Source: Staphylotrichum longicolle (Eukaryota > Ascomycota > Sordariomycetes > Sordariales > Chaetomiaceae). From it: a stretch of 64,000 nt of DNA. The notes under the pieces are model-generated. The model searched no databases. It worked only from the letters and a program-made list of their open reading frames with translations, and had not been told where the DNA came from. The stretch covers positions 3,286,001-3,350,000 of the forward strand of contig JAHCVI010000004.1 in NCBI GenBank assembly GCA_019096155.1, written 5' to 3'. Position 1 is the first letter of the stretch. The number at the start of each line of letters is the position of its first letter. The position numbers and the translations under genes are program-made. Positions 13,038 through 23,934 of this stretch are shown in pieces.

Positions 13038-14442
13038 CTACGCCTTCTGGTGGCCCCCCTGGCCTGGCTGGCCATTGACCCTCAACTCGATCAACAGCGT
13101 GGTCCCCCATTGGAACCACAAGGGCCGCTCCAGCTTGACCACTTCGAGGCCCGGGACCTTTTGCGCGGCGTCGCGCACGAGCTGCTCAATGTCCCTGTTC
13201 CACCAGCATCCGTACTTTGCAAAGTGCTCCGGCGCGGACTTGTCCAGCCGCTTGTTCATCCACTCGCGATCGCCGCGGCCGTGCTCGAGCAGGAGGATCC
13301 GCCCCGTGTCCGGCTGCAGCTTGGCCGCCATGTTGACGAGCAGCCTTTCCGGGTCGGCCACGCTGCACAGCCCAAACGTCTGGATGATGGTGTCGTACTT
13401 TGCCGGCGCCGCCGCCTTGACGTCAGGACTGCTGCTGCCCGGCCCACCTACCCCAAGCGCCGGCGGAGAAGGCAGCCCGCTGACCGCGTCCCCCAACACC
13501 AACCGCACCCGACCCCCCAACGCATCCACCACCACGACCCCTTCCTCCCCAGCCCCCTCCGACCCGGACCCCGCAAACCGCGGCATCCCCTCCACCCTCC
13601 TCTTCCCCATCACCGCCTTCAGCCCGCCCGCACCCGATCCCGCGCCACGCCCACCACGTCCCCGCTGACCACCCGTGAAGCTCACCACCTCCCCCTCCAC
13701 GCCGCGACCGCCAGCGCCAGGTCCCCGCGCCGCCGCAGCACCGTCTTGCCGCCCGCGCGGTGCGCGTCCAGCACGCGCAGCACCCTCTCGCGCTCGCGCC
13801 GCGCGCGCCTCGGGCGCGTCCTGCGTCGCGGACACCTCGCCCCCTCGTAGTAGCGCAGTTGCGGCCCGTGCCGACGGCAACCTCGAGGACGTGGCCGCGC
13901 GCGCGGGCGGCGAGGGTCTTGCGCAGCGAGGCGATGCCGCTGAGCCACTCGGGGAAGTCGAGGGATTTGTCGAAGGCGAGGGCGGTGGTGGCGGCGGTGG
14001 TCGGGGTGGTGTGTGAGGGTTGCGGGGAGGCCGGAGGGGGTGGTTGGTCGTGCGGGTTGGCGGAGGTGAGAGTGGGAGTGATTGTGGTGCAGCAGGGGTG
14101 AGATGGGGTTGGAGGCTAGTGGGGAGTTGATGGTGGATGTGACGACGAGGGAGATGTAGAGGCCTATGCCGAGGGCGACGAAGCCGGCGCCGAGGAGGGG
14201 CCATTTGCGTTGGCGGAGGAGGGCGTCGAGGGACTCGGCTTTGGGAGGGGAGGATGGTGGGGGTAGAGGGGCTCGTTGGGGTTGTGATTTGGCCGGTTGG
14301 GGGGAGGCCAGGCCTTTCGTGCTGGTTTTGGTGCTTGGAGTCTGGCGGAGAGGGTGAGATTTCGGGAAGAAGAGGTGGTGAGTGTGCAGGTCCGGGGAGA
14401 AGGAGCCTGCACCCGGAAAGGAATCCGGAAGCGGGAGGCCAT
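13038..14442 (-). CDS. oms1: OMS1-like mitochondrial methyltransferase, frameshifted as given
   Basis: This is probably an S-adenosylmethionine-dependent methyltransferase of the mitochondrial inner membrane (OMS1 family). The start at 14442 gives a basic, Ser/Arg-rich presequence (MASRFRIPFRV...) typical of mitochondrial import. A transmembrane segment rich in Gly, Leu and Ile (around 14130-14200) follows in another frame, then a KSLDFPEWL segment, and then motif I of class I methyltransferases, VLEVAVGTGRN (near 13860-13890), in a third frame. The C-terminal half is clean: a TFGLCSV motif, then LLLEHGRG, then a YGCWWNRDI region, ending at 13038. The expected protein is recovered only by moving between frames at least four times (near 14240, 14050, 13858 and between 13670 and 13620), mostly at C/G runs. 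A continuous 478-codon reading through this region is low-complexity in its middle and is not the real protein. The gene is likely intact in the organism. Confidence 0.68.
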
Positions 14443-14836
14443 GGTGGTTGGTCAGACTGCGGGGTCAATGTCACCTCCTCATATCGGCGTGTTGCCGCTG
14501 CTGGGAACCAGAGTACGCCGAGTTACCAGGATGCGGTGGTTGTGAGTGTCTTCTGTGTCGTGTGAGAGTGAGTTGAAGGTTCACATTGACCGAGTTGAAG
14601 CTTTTCGACCAATCCAACCTTCGCAATTGCATTACATAATCAATTTGAGGTCGAGCTGCCTGCCGGGCCACCGCGGCTGGCTTGACAAGAAGCAGCAGGG
14701 ATGTGCTCCGTTTCCAGCTTCCCGGGATCAGTTACACCTCAACTTGGAACTCCAAGTTCACACCACCATCTTCCAACACTCTATACACACATCGGATCAA
14801 ATCACAGTACACGCCGCTGGTAATCCAACCGCGAAT
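14443..14836. promoter_or_regulatory. Divergent promoter between OMS1-like and IMPACT genes
   Basis: About 390 bp separate the two start codons of oppositely oriented genes, so both promoters must share this space. It holds no credible gene. The pyrimidine-rich CACCACCATCTTCCAAC stretch just before 14837 fits a leader of the rightward gene. Confidence 0.5.
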
Positions 14837-16569
14837 ATGGCAACACAGCAGGATGCACAGGATCTCCTGCGGCTGCTCACAGTCGGGCGCAAGATCCCAA
14901 TGATGCAGGCAATGACGCAGATCAAGTCTCTCCAGGCTGCCGACCTGAGAAGGTGAGCTTTACGCTTGTTTCGGTTCGAGATGGTCGGTGGGCTGGTTAA
15001 ACAGGACATCACCACCCGCTTGAGGACCTCCCAGAGATGGCTCTGGCTCATATTCGCCACAGCATCACGCAGATCGCCGAAGCGCCTGTCACAACGGTGC
15101 AGTCGGCGCTCAAGGACGACAAAGGCGCCAGAGCACTCCAGAACGCCTGCAAGGCAGCCCTCAAGCGTGGATTAGCTGGACCCAACAAGCGCGCGGCTCC
15201 AGATGCAGCTTCTTCTCAGCCCAAGCGCACCAAGACCGACGTGTTCATGACTGGGCCGGTTGAGATGACGCCTCAACAACTTGAGAAATCGCTCGAGTTG
15301 CCCCTGTGCATGGATGAGGAGCGCATCTCAAAGACGGTGATCGAAACAAACCGGGCGCCCTTGGTTCTCGCGTTTGCAGTCGAGCTCTTGCGGCACACGA
15401 TGCCAGAGCAGCCGCTCTCCAGCCGACTCAGCCTAGGGCAGGCCATCGTCAGTGCCAACTCGCGGTCCAAAGCCGTCAGTCTCGGGCTCGACAAGGGACC
15501 AAGCGCGGACGAGGAAGGATATGGCGAGGGCCAGCCGCGCGTCAAGGTCATGGGTAGGGAAATTGCCGTGCTCAAGCGGGGGGGCTACGAGTGGAAAGGC
15601 GACGAGAAGGTCGGCGGGGAGAAGGAGCACGGCACAACGAGCAATGATTCAGACAAGCCAGCACCAGCCTCAACCTCAGAAACCCAACCCGCCATCGACT
15701 CACCCCCTGCAGAGCCGCAACCGACCTGGACCGCCAGCGCCCCCATCACGCTCAAAAACTCAACCTTCATCGCCCGCGCCCACCCCCTCACCACCCCCTC
15801 CCAGCGCAAACCCCTCATGCAGTCCCTCCTCGCCTCCATCCCCCACCTCCAAACAGCCACCCACAACGTCTGGGCCTACCGCGTCCGGCCGCCGCGCAAC
15901 GCGCCCTTCCTCACCCCCGTCCGCGAGCAGTGCGACGACGACGGCGAGACGGGCGCCGGCGACCTCGTCCTGCGCATCCTGCGCGAGTCGGGCACCGTCG
16001 ACACCCTCGTCGTGCTGACGCGCTGGTACGGCGGCACCATGCTCGGCCCGGACCGGTGGCGGCTGATGCGCACCTGCGTCGAGGGGGTGCTGGGCGAGCG
16101 GATGCGCCGGGTCGGCGGGGAGGTGAGGCTTGGCGGGGAGGCGCTCTGGGGGCTGGATCTGGAGGCGTTGAGGGGGAAGGGCACGGGAACGGCGACGACA
16201 AAGGGGACGGGGACGGGGACGGGGGTAGTGGGGATGCCGATTCATCGGCCCGAGGGGGCAAGGGGATATTTGCTGAGGAGTTTTGGCAGTGTGCCTGCCG
16301 AGGGGGAGGAGGCGCCGCCCAAGAAGGCGAAGACGCAGAAGGCGCTGGAGGCGGAGCGGGAGGAGAACTTGGGGTTGTTGCTCGGAGCGTTGAGGATTGT
16401 GTTTGACAGCTGGGCGGACCATCTTGGGGCTGCGGAGCTGGACAGGAGAGCTTGGGGGTGGTATATTGCGGTGAGGCCTGACGTGGAGGGGGGCACAGCT
16501 GGATGGGGCGCGAAGGGGAAGGTGAGGTTGAGCGATGTGCTGAAGTTGAGGAGGCCGCCTGGGAATTGA
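14837..16569 (+). CDS. IMPACT/UPF0029 domain protein
   Basis: The protein carries an IMPACT (UPF0029) domain, the fold known from Yih1/IMPACT, regulators of the Gcn1-Gcn2 stress pathway, and from bacterial YigZ. Exons are 14837-14952 and 15063-16569 (540 residues). I chose the acceptor at 15062 because only it restores the frame and joins AADLR to SITQIAEAP, giving one smooth helical unit. That N-terminal unit (about residues 1-75) looks like a small helix-hairpin-helix-type module rather than the RWD domain found in Yih1. The IMPACT domain covers about residues 268-385 and includes the hallmarks H-N-x-W-A-Y, C-D-D-D-G-E, G-D-L-V-L and the TRWYGGTMLGPDRW core. A Lys-rich linker and a conserved-looking C-terminal segment follow. 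Without an RWD domain, a direct Gcn1 role is uncertain. Confidence 0.82.
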
Positions 16570-17195
16570 GGAGTGCAATTGAACGCTGGGAGGTGTCCCT
16601 GTGTTTCACCCAGCTTGGTGATGACGAAGACGGATGATGGCACGATTGTAACTCCTTTTTATTCAAAACAAGGATTTCGCCCAATCCATCAGTGCGCTGC
16701 CCTGCATTGCTGCATCCAACGTCAGATGTGCGATGGAGCGATTGGGAAGGAGGTTGCATTGGTTTTGTGGGGCGAGGATGCAGCGCCAATGCACTGCAGC
16801 GAGAACTGGGATTTCGATGGTGGGAATGCAAGGCAGCTGGGCGGCAAGGCAGCGCTGTTGCCCCAAGCAACCGACCGCCCTGCCTCAGCGCCGAGGAACG
16901 TCAACAACCTGCTCTCACCTGCTCCTGCATGAGCACCACTTGTGCCACGTCTGAACCTCCCACACTCACACTCTCACCAGAAACTTTTTCCCATCTGCGC
17001 TCTTTAGCCGCAACTTGCAGTCTTTACTGTCGCTGGCGATTTCGACTTTCTCCAAGCCGACATCAGGACGATATTTGTTGCCCGCCGCTCAAGGAGGGGC
17101 GCATTTTTCTGGGCTTCCATCATTTCCCGTTTTCCGTGCCCTGCGGTACGCAATTTTGGTTCGACCCCGGCTCCGCTCTTGCTCCGTAAGGCGCC
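16570..17195 (+). other. Intergenic region and leader of the F-BAR gene
   Basis: These 626 bp hold the 3' flank of the IMPACT gene and the promoter and leader of the next gene. Pyrimidine-rich sequence increases toward 17195. No gene is seen. A GGTTCGACCCC stretch near 17158 resembles a tRNA B box but no A box or cloverleaf is found. Confidence 0.45.
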
Positions 17196-20100
17196 ATGCC
17201 GGCCGCTACCACCGACGCACCGGCCGTCGCCCTTTCCTGTGCGTATCATGTCTTGAACGGCCGTTCCGGCGGCGGACGGACTATGATCAAATGGCAATAC
17301 TGACATACGGATCACAGTCGCCAACAACTTCTGGGGCAAGGACGATGCCGGTGTTCCGCCGCTCCTGGAGCGCATGCACAATGCGAAGCAGACGTGCGAT
17401 GAGCTGCGCTCTTTCTACAGTGGTGAGTGTTGAGGATTTGGATCAGCAGTGTTTTTTTTCGGGTCAGCGCAAATGCTGACTGTGGACCTCCAGCTCGCGC
17501 CTCCATCGAGGACGAATATGCCCGGAAGCTCATGTCACTTTCGCGCAAGTCGCTCGGGTCGCAGGAGATGGGCACCCTGAGACTGTCCCTCGACGTCGTC
17601 CGCGGTGAGGTCGAGTCCATGGCCAAACAACACCAGAACGTCGCCGCACAAATGAAGAGCGAGCTCGAAGAGCCGCTGGCGGCGTTTGCCGGGGCCATGA
17701 AGGAGCGGCGCAAGATTGTGCAGAACACGGTCGAGAAGCTGCTCAAGACCAAGGTTCAGCAGACCCAGCAGGTCAACAAGACCCGCGACCGCTACGAGCA
17801 GGAATGCTTGAAGATCAAGGGCTATCTCGCCCAGGGGCACATGGTCATGGGCCAAGAAGAGAGGAAGAACAAGGCCAAGCTCGAGAAGACGCAGATCAGC
17901 TTGGCGACGTCCAACACCGAGTACGAGGGCGCCGTCAAGGCCCTGGAGGAGACGACCGCCCGCTGGAATAGGGAATGGAAGGCGGCCGCCGACAAGTTCC
18001 AGGACCTCGAGGAGGAGCGCCTCGACTTCACAAAGAGCAGCCTGTGGACCTTTGCCAACATTGCGTCGACCGTCTGCGTCAGCGACGACTCGTCGTGCGA
18101 GAAGATCCGCCTGTCACTCGAAAAGATGGAGGTCGAGAAGGACATCACAACATTCATCAAGGAGAAGGGCACGGGCCAGGAGATTCCTGACCCGCCCAAG
18201 TACATCAACTTTTGCCGTGGGGATGTCGACTCGCAGTCGGAGGTTTCGGATGATGACAGCTACTCGGTCGCGCAGTTCCCGAGGAGCATCAACCCAGCCT
18301 TCCGCTCGTCTTCACCGCAGCCCTCTATGTTCGAGTCGCACCATGACCCCAACTCGGCACTTGCCCGCGATCTGGGGCACGGGGATGCTCAGACGCCAGG
18401 GGGCCGGGAAGTGGCTGTGACGCCTCAGAAGGTCCCAGTCATTCCCCAGCAGGAAAATCAGCGGCCAAAGGGCCAGACGTCGAGGGGTTACCAGCCGCCG
18501 CGGGCGAGCAATCTGGAGTACGATCCCAACGAGTTTGCTCCCGTCCCTCATGATCCTTACCCCATGGACGGCATGACTATGCTCTGCAGGCCGACCGCCT
18601 CAGATCTCAGCACGGCGCCGTCGACGACGTCCGCGCGACCCTCTAGCAGAGACTCGCACAGCGAAACGTCCTTCTCTAGCCAAGACCCCACAGCACCCCC
18701 GTCGCCGGTCAAGCAAGAGCAGCCGCCTCCTGCTGCATCTCCCGAGAAGAAGGTTCTTAAGAAGAAGAGTGGCTTTTTCCAGAATCACAGCCCGTTCCGC
18801 CGGAAGAGCACCAAGGAGATTGCGCCCACGGCCAGAAACACGTGGAACCCTGCAAACGGCCACAACCGGCCCCAGCTTGCCGCTGCCCCGAACCAGATCA
18901 TCGCGCCGGAACGGAGCGTCAGCCCGGATCCGATCGCAGCAAACGCGAGCCTCGCACTCAACGTCGGACAGAATGTCTTTGCCGTCGAGACGCCTGACCG
19001 CCAGAAGCAGGCCGCGGCGCCAAGCACTCCCGAGGATGACCCGATCGCGCTGGCTCTGGCCGAGCTGAAGGGCGTGACGACGGGCAAGAATACAACCACG
19101 AGGATGTCGGCAGACCACTACCACGGCATTGCCACGCCCGCGCCTGGCGCCAGCGCATCGCGCTCCATGCCGAGCTCAGCAAACAACAGCGTTGTAGCGG
19201 CCGCCATGCGCGGAACGCCACCGCCGTCTTACGACCAACAGATCCAAGTCCAGCGGCTCGGCGTGCCCCCTCCCGCAGTCACCTCCCGAGCCATGAAGGA
19301 ATCCTCCCAAAAGTTCCAGCAACAAACCCGCAGCCTCTTCACGGCCGCGGACCGCCCCTCCTCCGGCGGCAGCTACAACGCCCCCGCGTCCCGCCCCGGC
19401 ACCCGCGGCGGCAGCACCGACATCCCGCGCGCCGTGTCGCCCGCGCCGCAGCGCAGCGTCTCCCCGCGCCCGGCGTCCCGCGCGAGCCCGCACCCGCAGC
19501 ACTACGGCACCGCGCCCCGCTCCACCTCCCCGCTCCCCTACGCCTCGGGCAGCCACAGCCACCGCGGCTCCGTCTCGCAGCTCAGCATGACCAACCCCAA
19601 GAGCGGCCGCGGCTCCGACTCGTACTACGCCCGCGGCGCCTCGCCCAACGACATGGCGCGCTCCGCGTCCCCGGCCCCCTACAGCCCGCGCGCGAGCGCG
19701 CCCTCGCCCGCGCCGTACAGCGTCCGCAGCGGCGCCTCGCCCGCGCCGTACTCCCCGCGCGGCTCCGTCCAAGACCACACGCACACCCGCCCGTCGTCGA
19801 GCATGGGCGGCGTGGGCGGCGGCGGCGGCGCTGGGATGGGGATGGGAGGCGACAACATGGCCGTGCAGCTCGCTCCTGTCGGCGGGCAGCAGGGTCAGCA
19901 GGACGATGGGTATGGCGGGTCGATGCGCGGCCGGCACAACCGGGCGAACACGGCGACGAGCATGAGCATGCGCGGGAGCGGGGGTGGGAGTGGGAACGGG
20001 GGCATGAGCCTGTATGAGGGCGCCGGGCCGGTGCAGGCGGCGGGGTCGCGCGTCAGGAGCAAGAGCGTTGCGGCGGATCCGGGACGGTATACGAGAGACG

Positions 20101-20379
20101 GGAGGGCGATTTTGCATTTTGGTGAGTTCTTCTTCCTCTTTCTACACACCTTTTTCTTTTCTATGCATAAAGAGCGTGGGATTTGCTAACGCGAGTGTGA
20201 ATGTTGCAGCGCGGGCGTTGTACATGTACCAAGCGGCGATACCCGAGGAGCTGGGGTTTGCAAAGGGGGACGTGCTGGCGATTCTGCGGCACCAGGACGA
20301 CGGGTGGTGGGAGGCGACGGTGCAGGGAGGCAATGGGGCGGTGGGGCTGGTCCCGAGCAATTATTTGCAGCCGTGTTAG
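17196..20379 (+). CDS. F-BAR and SH3 protein of the Cdc15/Imp2/Hof1 family
   Basis: PCH-family proteins bend and bind membrane at the cytokinetic ring and help septum formation. The gene has four coding exons: 17196-17238, 17318-17422, 17494-20121 and 20210-20379, all in phase, for 981 residues. The F-BAR domain spans about residues 15-290. It starts with the FANNFWG motif, continues with ARASIEDEYARKL and long coiled-coil helices, and ends near PPKYINFC. The middle 600 residues are Ser/Pro-rich and disordered, with many short repeats of Ser-Pro, R-S-A-S-P and S-P-A-P-Y type, a typical target for ring and polarity kinases. The last exon encodes nearly all of a complete SH3 domain (ALYMYQA, then ELGFAKGD, DDGWWEA and VPSNYLQ). 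Family assignment is firm; choosing between Cdc15-like and Imp2-like would need phylogeny. Confidence 0.92.
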
Positions 20380-21017
20380 AGTGTTGGTTAGAGTGTTGAT
20401 GGAGTAGAAGAGGAACAGGGAAGGGGTTGGTGATGAGGGGGCTTGATGCGTTGATGGTTGATGAGCTGACGATGGGGTGAGGGAAGGGGAATATTTGGGG
20501 AGCATTCAGCGGGAGTTTGTTCTTGTTGTTTAACGAGGGAAGGGGAGGGGGTGAGGGGGGAAGTTGCATATAATCTTCTGTGGGGATGTCTTGTGTGGAT
20601 TTTGAGATGGGCTTTGCTTGGGGATTTTTTTTTGTTTGAGTTTGTTTTAGCGTGTTGGCCTGTGTATTTTAGTGCTTTGATCTTGAGGGTATGAATGTGT
20701 TTTGAGTTGATGAGTTTGTTCTGTCTGCTGTGTGGTGTGCTCTGCCTTCTCAATGAGAGATTCAACAGTCAAGATATGGACCCTGAAGGGAAGGAGTGTT
20801 GTTTGGCATGTGCAACGCCAAGACATGACATCAGATTGAGTGGCATGCTTGGGGAAGCTGCAGGAGCTCCCTCCCCACTTTAGCTCACCTCTCCATCGTG
20901 TCTCACACATTCTGGACGAGCCAAGCCAACCCTCATCGGCCTCATCCCTGGCTGCTGCCCTCGGGATCTGGCGACGGCATCGGGATCTTGAGGTGAAGGA
21001 AGTGTAACCAACTCACC
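20380..21017 (+). other. Intergenic region between F-BAR gene and seipin
   Basis: The 3' flank is strongly purine/T-rich (GGGGAAGG and TTTTGTTTGAG stretches), then a C-rich promoter-like segment precedes seipin. No gene is supported. Confidence 0.4.
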
Positions 21018-22524
21018 ATGTCAACGGTGAGAAAACACGGCTCATGAACTGAACGGAACCCAGCTAACGGCAGCCACTAGTTCGAGTCCCTGGACCAGGC
21101 GTGGCAGAGCCTTCAGATAATCGTCCGCGAGGTGACGTCCGGCGGGAAGCAGGTCGTCCGCGGGACCGGCCGGCTTGCCCGCGACACCGTCTCGTCGCCG
21201 CGCGTGCAAAAGGCCGTCATCGGGACGACGCTGCTCGCCATCGCGGGGATCCTGCTCTACATCCCTGCCGCGCTCGGCTATCTGTACTTTTACTACAAGT
21301 TTCTCCCGGAGCTGGAGACGACAGCCCCGGTGCACTTGCAGTATGGGTATGTGGACTCCCGCGTTTTGGTGAAACGGTATTTATCTGACTGACTGACTAC
21401 GCACAGCGTCGGCCCCAACCCCTTCGGCATCGCCCCGCTCACCGGCCTCGCCAATCGCCAAGCCTACGACATCACCGTCTCCCTCACCCTCCCGCGCTCG
21501 CCCCCCAACCTCGACCGCGGCAACTTCATGATCGCCCTGCACCTCCTCACCACCCCGCCAGGCCAAACCACCGCCGCCGCCCGTAAAAACCAACACCAAC
21601 CCCCGCAACTCCCCTACCTCACCCCCGCCACCACCATCAGCAGCAGCAGAAGCAGCTCCCCCCGGATCACCACCTCCCTCCAACCCACCTCGACCTCCCC
21701 ACCTACCTCACCACCCACACCATCCTGCACACCTCCACCCGCCCCGCCCTCATCCCCTACCTCGACCCCCTCGCCGCCACAGCCGCCCGCGTCCTCTTCC
21801 TGCCCCTCAACCTCCTCCTCTTCTCCACCACCACCACAACCCACCGCAGCGCCATCAGCACCGTGCGCCTCACGGTCCCCATGGCCGAGGATCTCGTGCT
21901 GGTGCCCCAGTACCACGCGGACGCCACCACCACCACGGCGACGCGGCTGCCGGAGAGTTTACTGCTGGAAGTGCAGGCGGGCCAGGACATCCAAGTGTAC
22001 GACGCGCGCGTGACGCTTGTGGCGCGGCTGAAGGGACTGCGCGGGTTCATGTACCGGTGGCGGGCGACTGCGTTTGTGCTGTTCACGGGCGGGTTCTGGG
22101 TAGTTGAGATGGGGACGCTGGTGGGCGTCGTGGTCGGGGTGCTGGTGGTGTTGGGTGGAAAGGGGTGGGGAGTTGGGGTGGTGTGAGGGGGATGAGCTGG
22201 ATAGTGATTATGAGGAGGATGACGGACGGCGGGGTGGGAAGGGGTGGAAGAAGGGTGGGGACGGGGAGGAGGGTTTCGTCGTCGTCGACTTCGCCGCCGT
22301 CGGGGTTTGATGAGGGGGTGGTGAAGAAGGAGGAGGAGGAGGAGGAGGAGGAGCAAGGGCAGTTGGCCAAGGTGCCTGTGTTTGAGGCGGAGGAGAGTGA
22401 CGAGGCGGATGACGAGGCTGAGGAGGGGGGCGGGGTGAAGGACGTGGGGACGGGTACGAGTTTCAGTGGCCACATGAGTAGGGAGGGTGTGAGGAGGAGG
22501 AGCGGCGCCGGCCATGGGCAATGA
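21018..22524 (+). CDS. sei1: Seipin (lipid-droplet biogenesis protein), frameshifted as given
   Basis: Seipin forms rings in the ER membrane at lipid-droplet contact sites and controls droplet budding. The first coding exon is only 9 bp (21018-21026); the second is 21081-21346 and the third starts at 21407. The first membrane span is LLAIAGILLYIPAALGYLYF-like. The lumenal domain begins with GVGPNPFGIAPL and carries the seipin signature YDITVSLTLPRSPPNLDRGNFM. After about 21660, next to a run of six C, similarity moves to another frame (HTSTRPALIPYLDP and the second membrane span RATAFVLFTGGFW). The acidic tail and the typical end G-T-S-F-S plus VRRRS lie in a third frame, finishing at 22524. 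At least two single-base losses explain this and give about 464 residues. The TGA at 22186 is probably not the natural stop. Confidence 0.8.
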
Positions 22525-22709
22525 GAGTCGCAGTGAGATTTGCTAGTGTATTGGCGCTTGTTAACCAGATGGGGGCCGTTTCAGTGGCGGACTTTTGGGA
22601 TCATATCGGGTAGCATGTGGAACGGGACTTTGATAATGCGAGGTAATCACGGTTTTTGTAATTTACTCTCATATTCAACGCTTCAGATTCAGTTCCCCAT
22701 ATTCTATTC

Positions 22710-23934
22710 TCAGTGGGCTGGTGGCGAGACGGTTCCGAAAAGGTCCGGGCCTTGAAATACACAGCTGTACCTTTCATCTTTACCAATATCTGGTTTTCTA
22801 TGCGTGCGATACCGAAAAAGCTGGCAGGACTGTCCAGGTACCATTATGGACTCCGGGATATCGGCTCCCAGGGCCGTGTCTACATCTAAGTAATAGATTG
22901 TTGCTGCTTTTACTTCCCCCCGCGAAGGATCGTGGGATGATGCCGGGCGTCTTGCTCGGTGTTCTTGAACGGCTGCCTCGATGCACCATTTGATAAAACG
23001 TGGCGAGTATCGCGGCCTGGCCTCCAAGCTCGTCGTTGAGATCAAAGAGAGGGACACGACGCAAGTGATTGGTTTCCTTCTCTTTGATTTGGGGGGAAGG
23101 GTGGGTGCCCTAAGGGGCTTGAGCTGGAGCTCGAAAAGCTCCCTCCAACAGTTATCCGCTTCCTGATCTGATGGAGAGGTCGGGTCCAGGTAGAACGGCC
23201 GGTTGTAGGCGCGGGCAAACACGGCTCCATGAGAAGAGATGTGTCAGTAGCCGGTGGAAGCGGTCTTCCCAGACAGACATGCCCTCTGGCGGCTCTGGGA
23301 TGCCCAGAGGCTGCGGTGGTACCGTATCAAGAGGCCATTTTTTTCTCATAGTCCCAGTGTTCAAAGACATAGCGTTCGTGAAGCTGAACATGACAGGACC
23401 GCAACTCCTCACAGTGGACTAGATTGTGAAGGTCTAGAGCAGCGCCAAGCTCGGTGAGACTGAGACTGGGCTCCCGAGACGTGCCGGTAATGTTATGCAG
23501 TGGAATGTCCGGGCGAGGACATCACCCTTTTGAGCGGCGTGGATGAGGGCGGTAGTCCACACCTGCGACATGCCATCAGTGGATGCCGAGCATGAGAGGC
23601 GGGAGTCTGAGAGAGATACACACATACCGCCATCAAAACCCGTTCAAATACCGGGAATGATTTTGGTCGCCACGTGCCAGGTAATGCCGGGGCTGTTGGC
23701 TACCCATACAGAAGGGGCACGGCGAGATGTCAAAAGCAGGGCGCGCACGTCGGCGATGGATTGCAAGGCTGGAAGATGAGGACAGGAACCTCGACCTGGC
23801 CAGACGAAATGAGGAGACAGCGAGGGGCCATGGCGGAGGTGCGACCAGAACCCGGCACTGTAAACCGCTTCGCTCACGGTGAAAGAACCAAGAGGTCCCA
23901 GGAAGAAGGAGGGCAGCTCAGCCAAGCCCACTAG
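22710..23934 (-). pseudogene. Unidentified protein gene, broken by frame changes
   Basis: I do not recognise the family. The minus strand carries consecutive protein-like segments in changing frames. One segment, near 23350-23510, is charged and helical (TELGAALDLHNLVHCEELRS, then HVQLHERYVFEHWDYEKK). It joins to KWPLDTVPPQPLGIPEPPEG only if one A is dropped from an A7 run (plus-strand T7 at 23338-23344). A second shift near 23235 leads into VFARAYNRPFYLDPTSPSD. Downstream sequence to 22710 is less convincing. Upstream, a segment from 23931 may be an earlier exon joined by an intron ending near 23570. The fit to homopolymer indels favours a real gene spoiled in the assembly, but true decay is possible. 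Confidence 0.38.

Noticed and set aside
13038..14474. Continuous 478-codon reading of the OMS1-like locus
   Set aside because: Its middle 200 residues are Pro/Arg/His noise; the recognisable methyltransferase motif and membrane span lie in other frames of the same stretch.
17150..17175. GGTTCGACCCC resembling a tRNA B box
   Set aside because: No A box or cloverleaf can be folded around it; it lies in the F-BAR gene leader.
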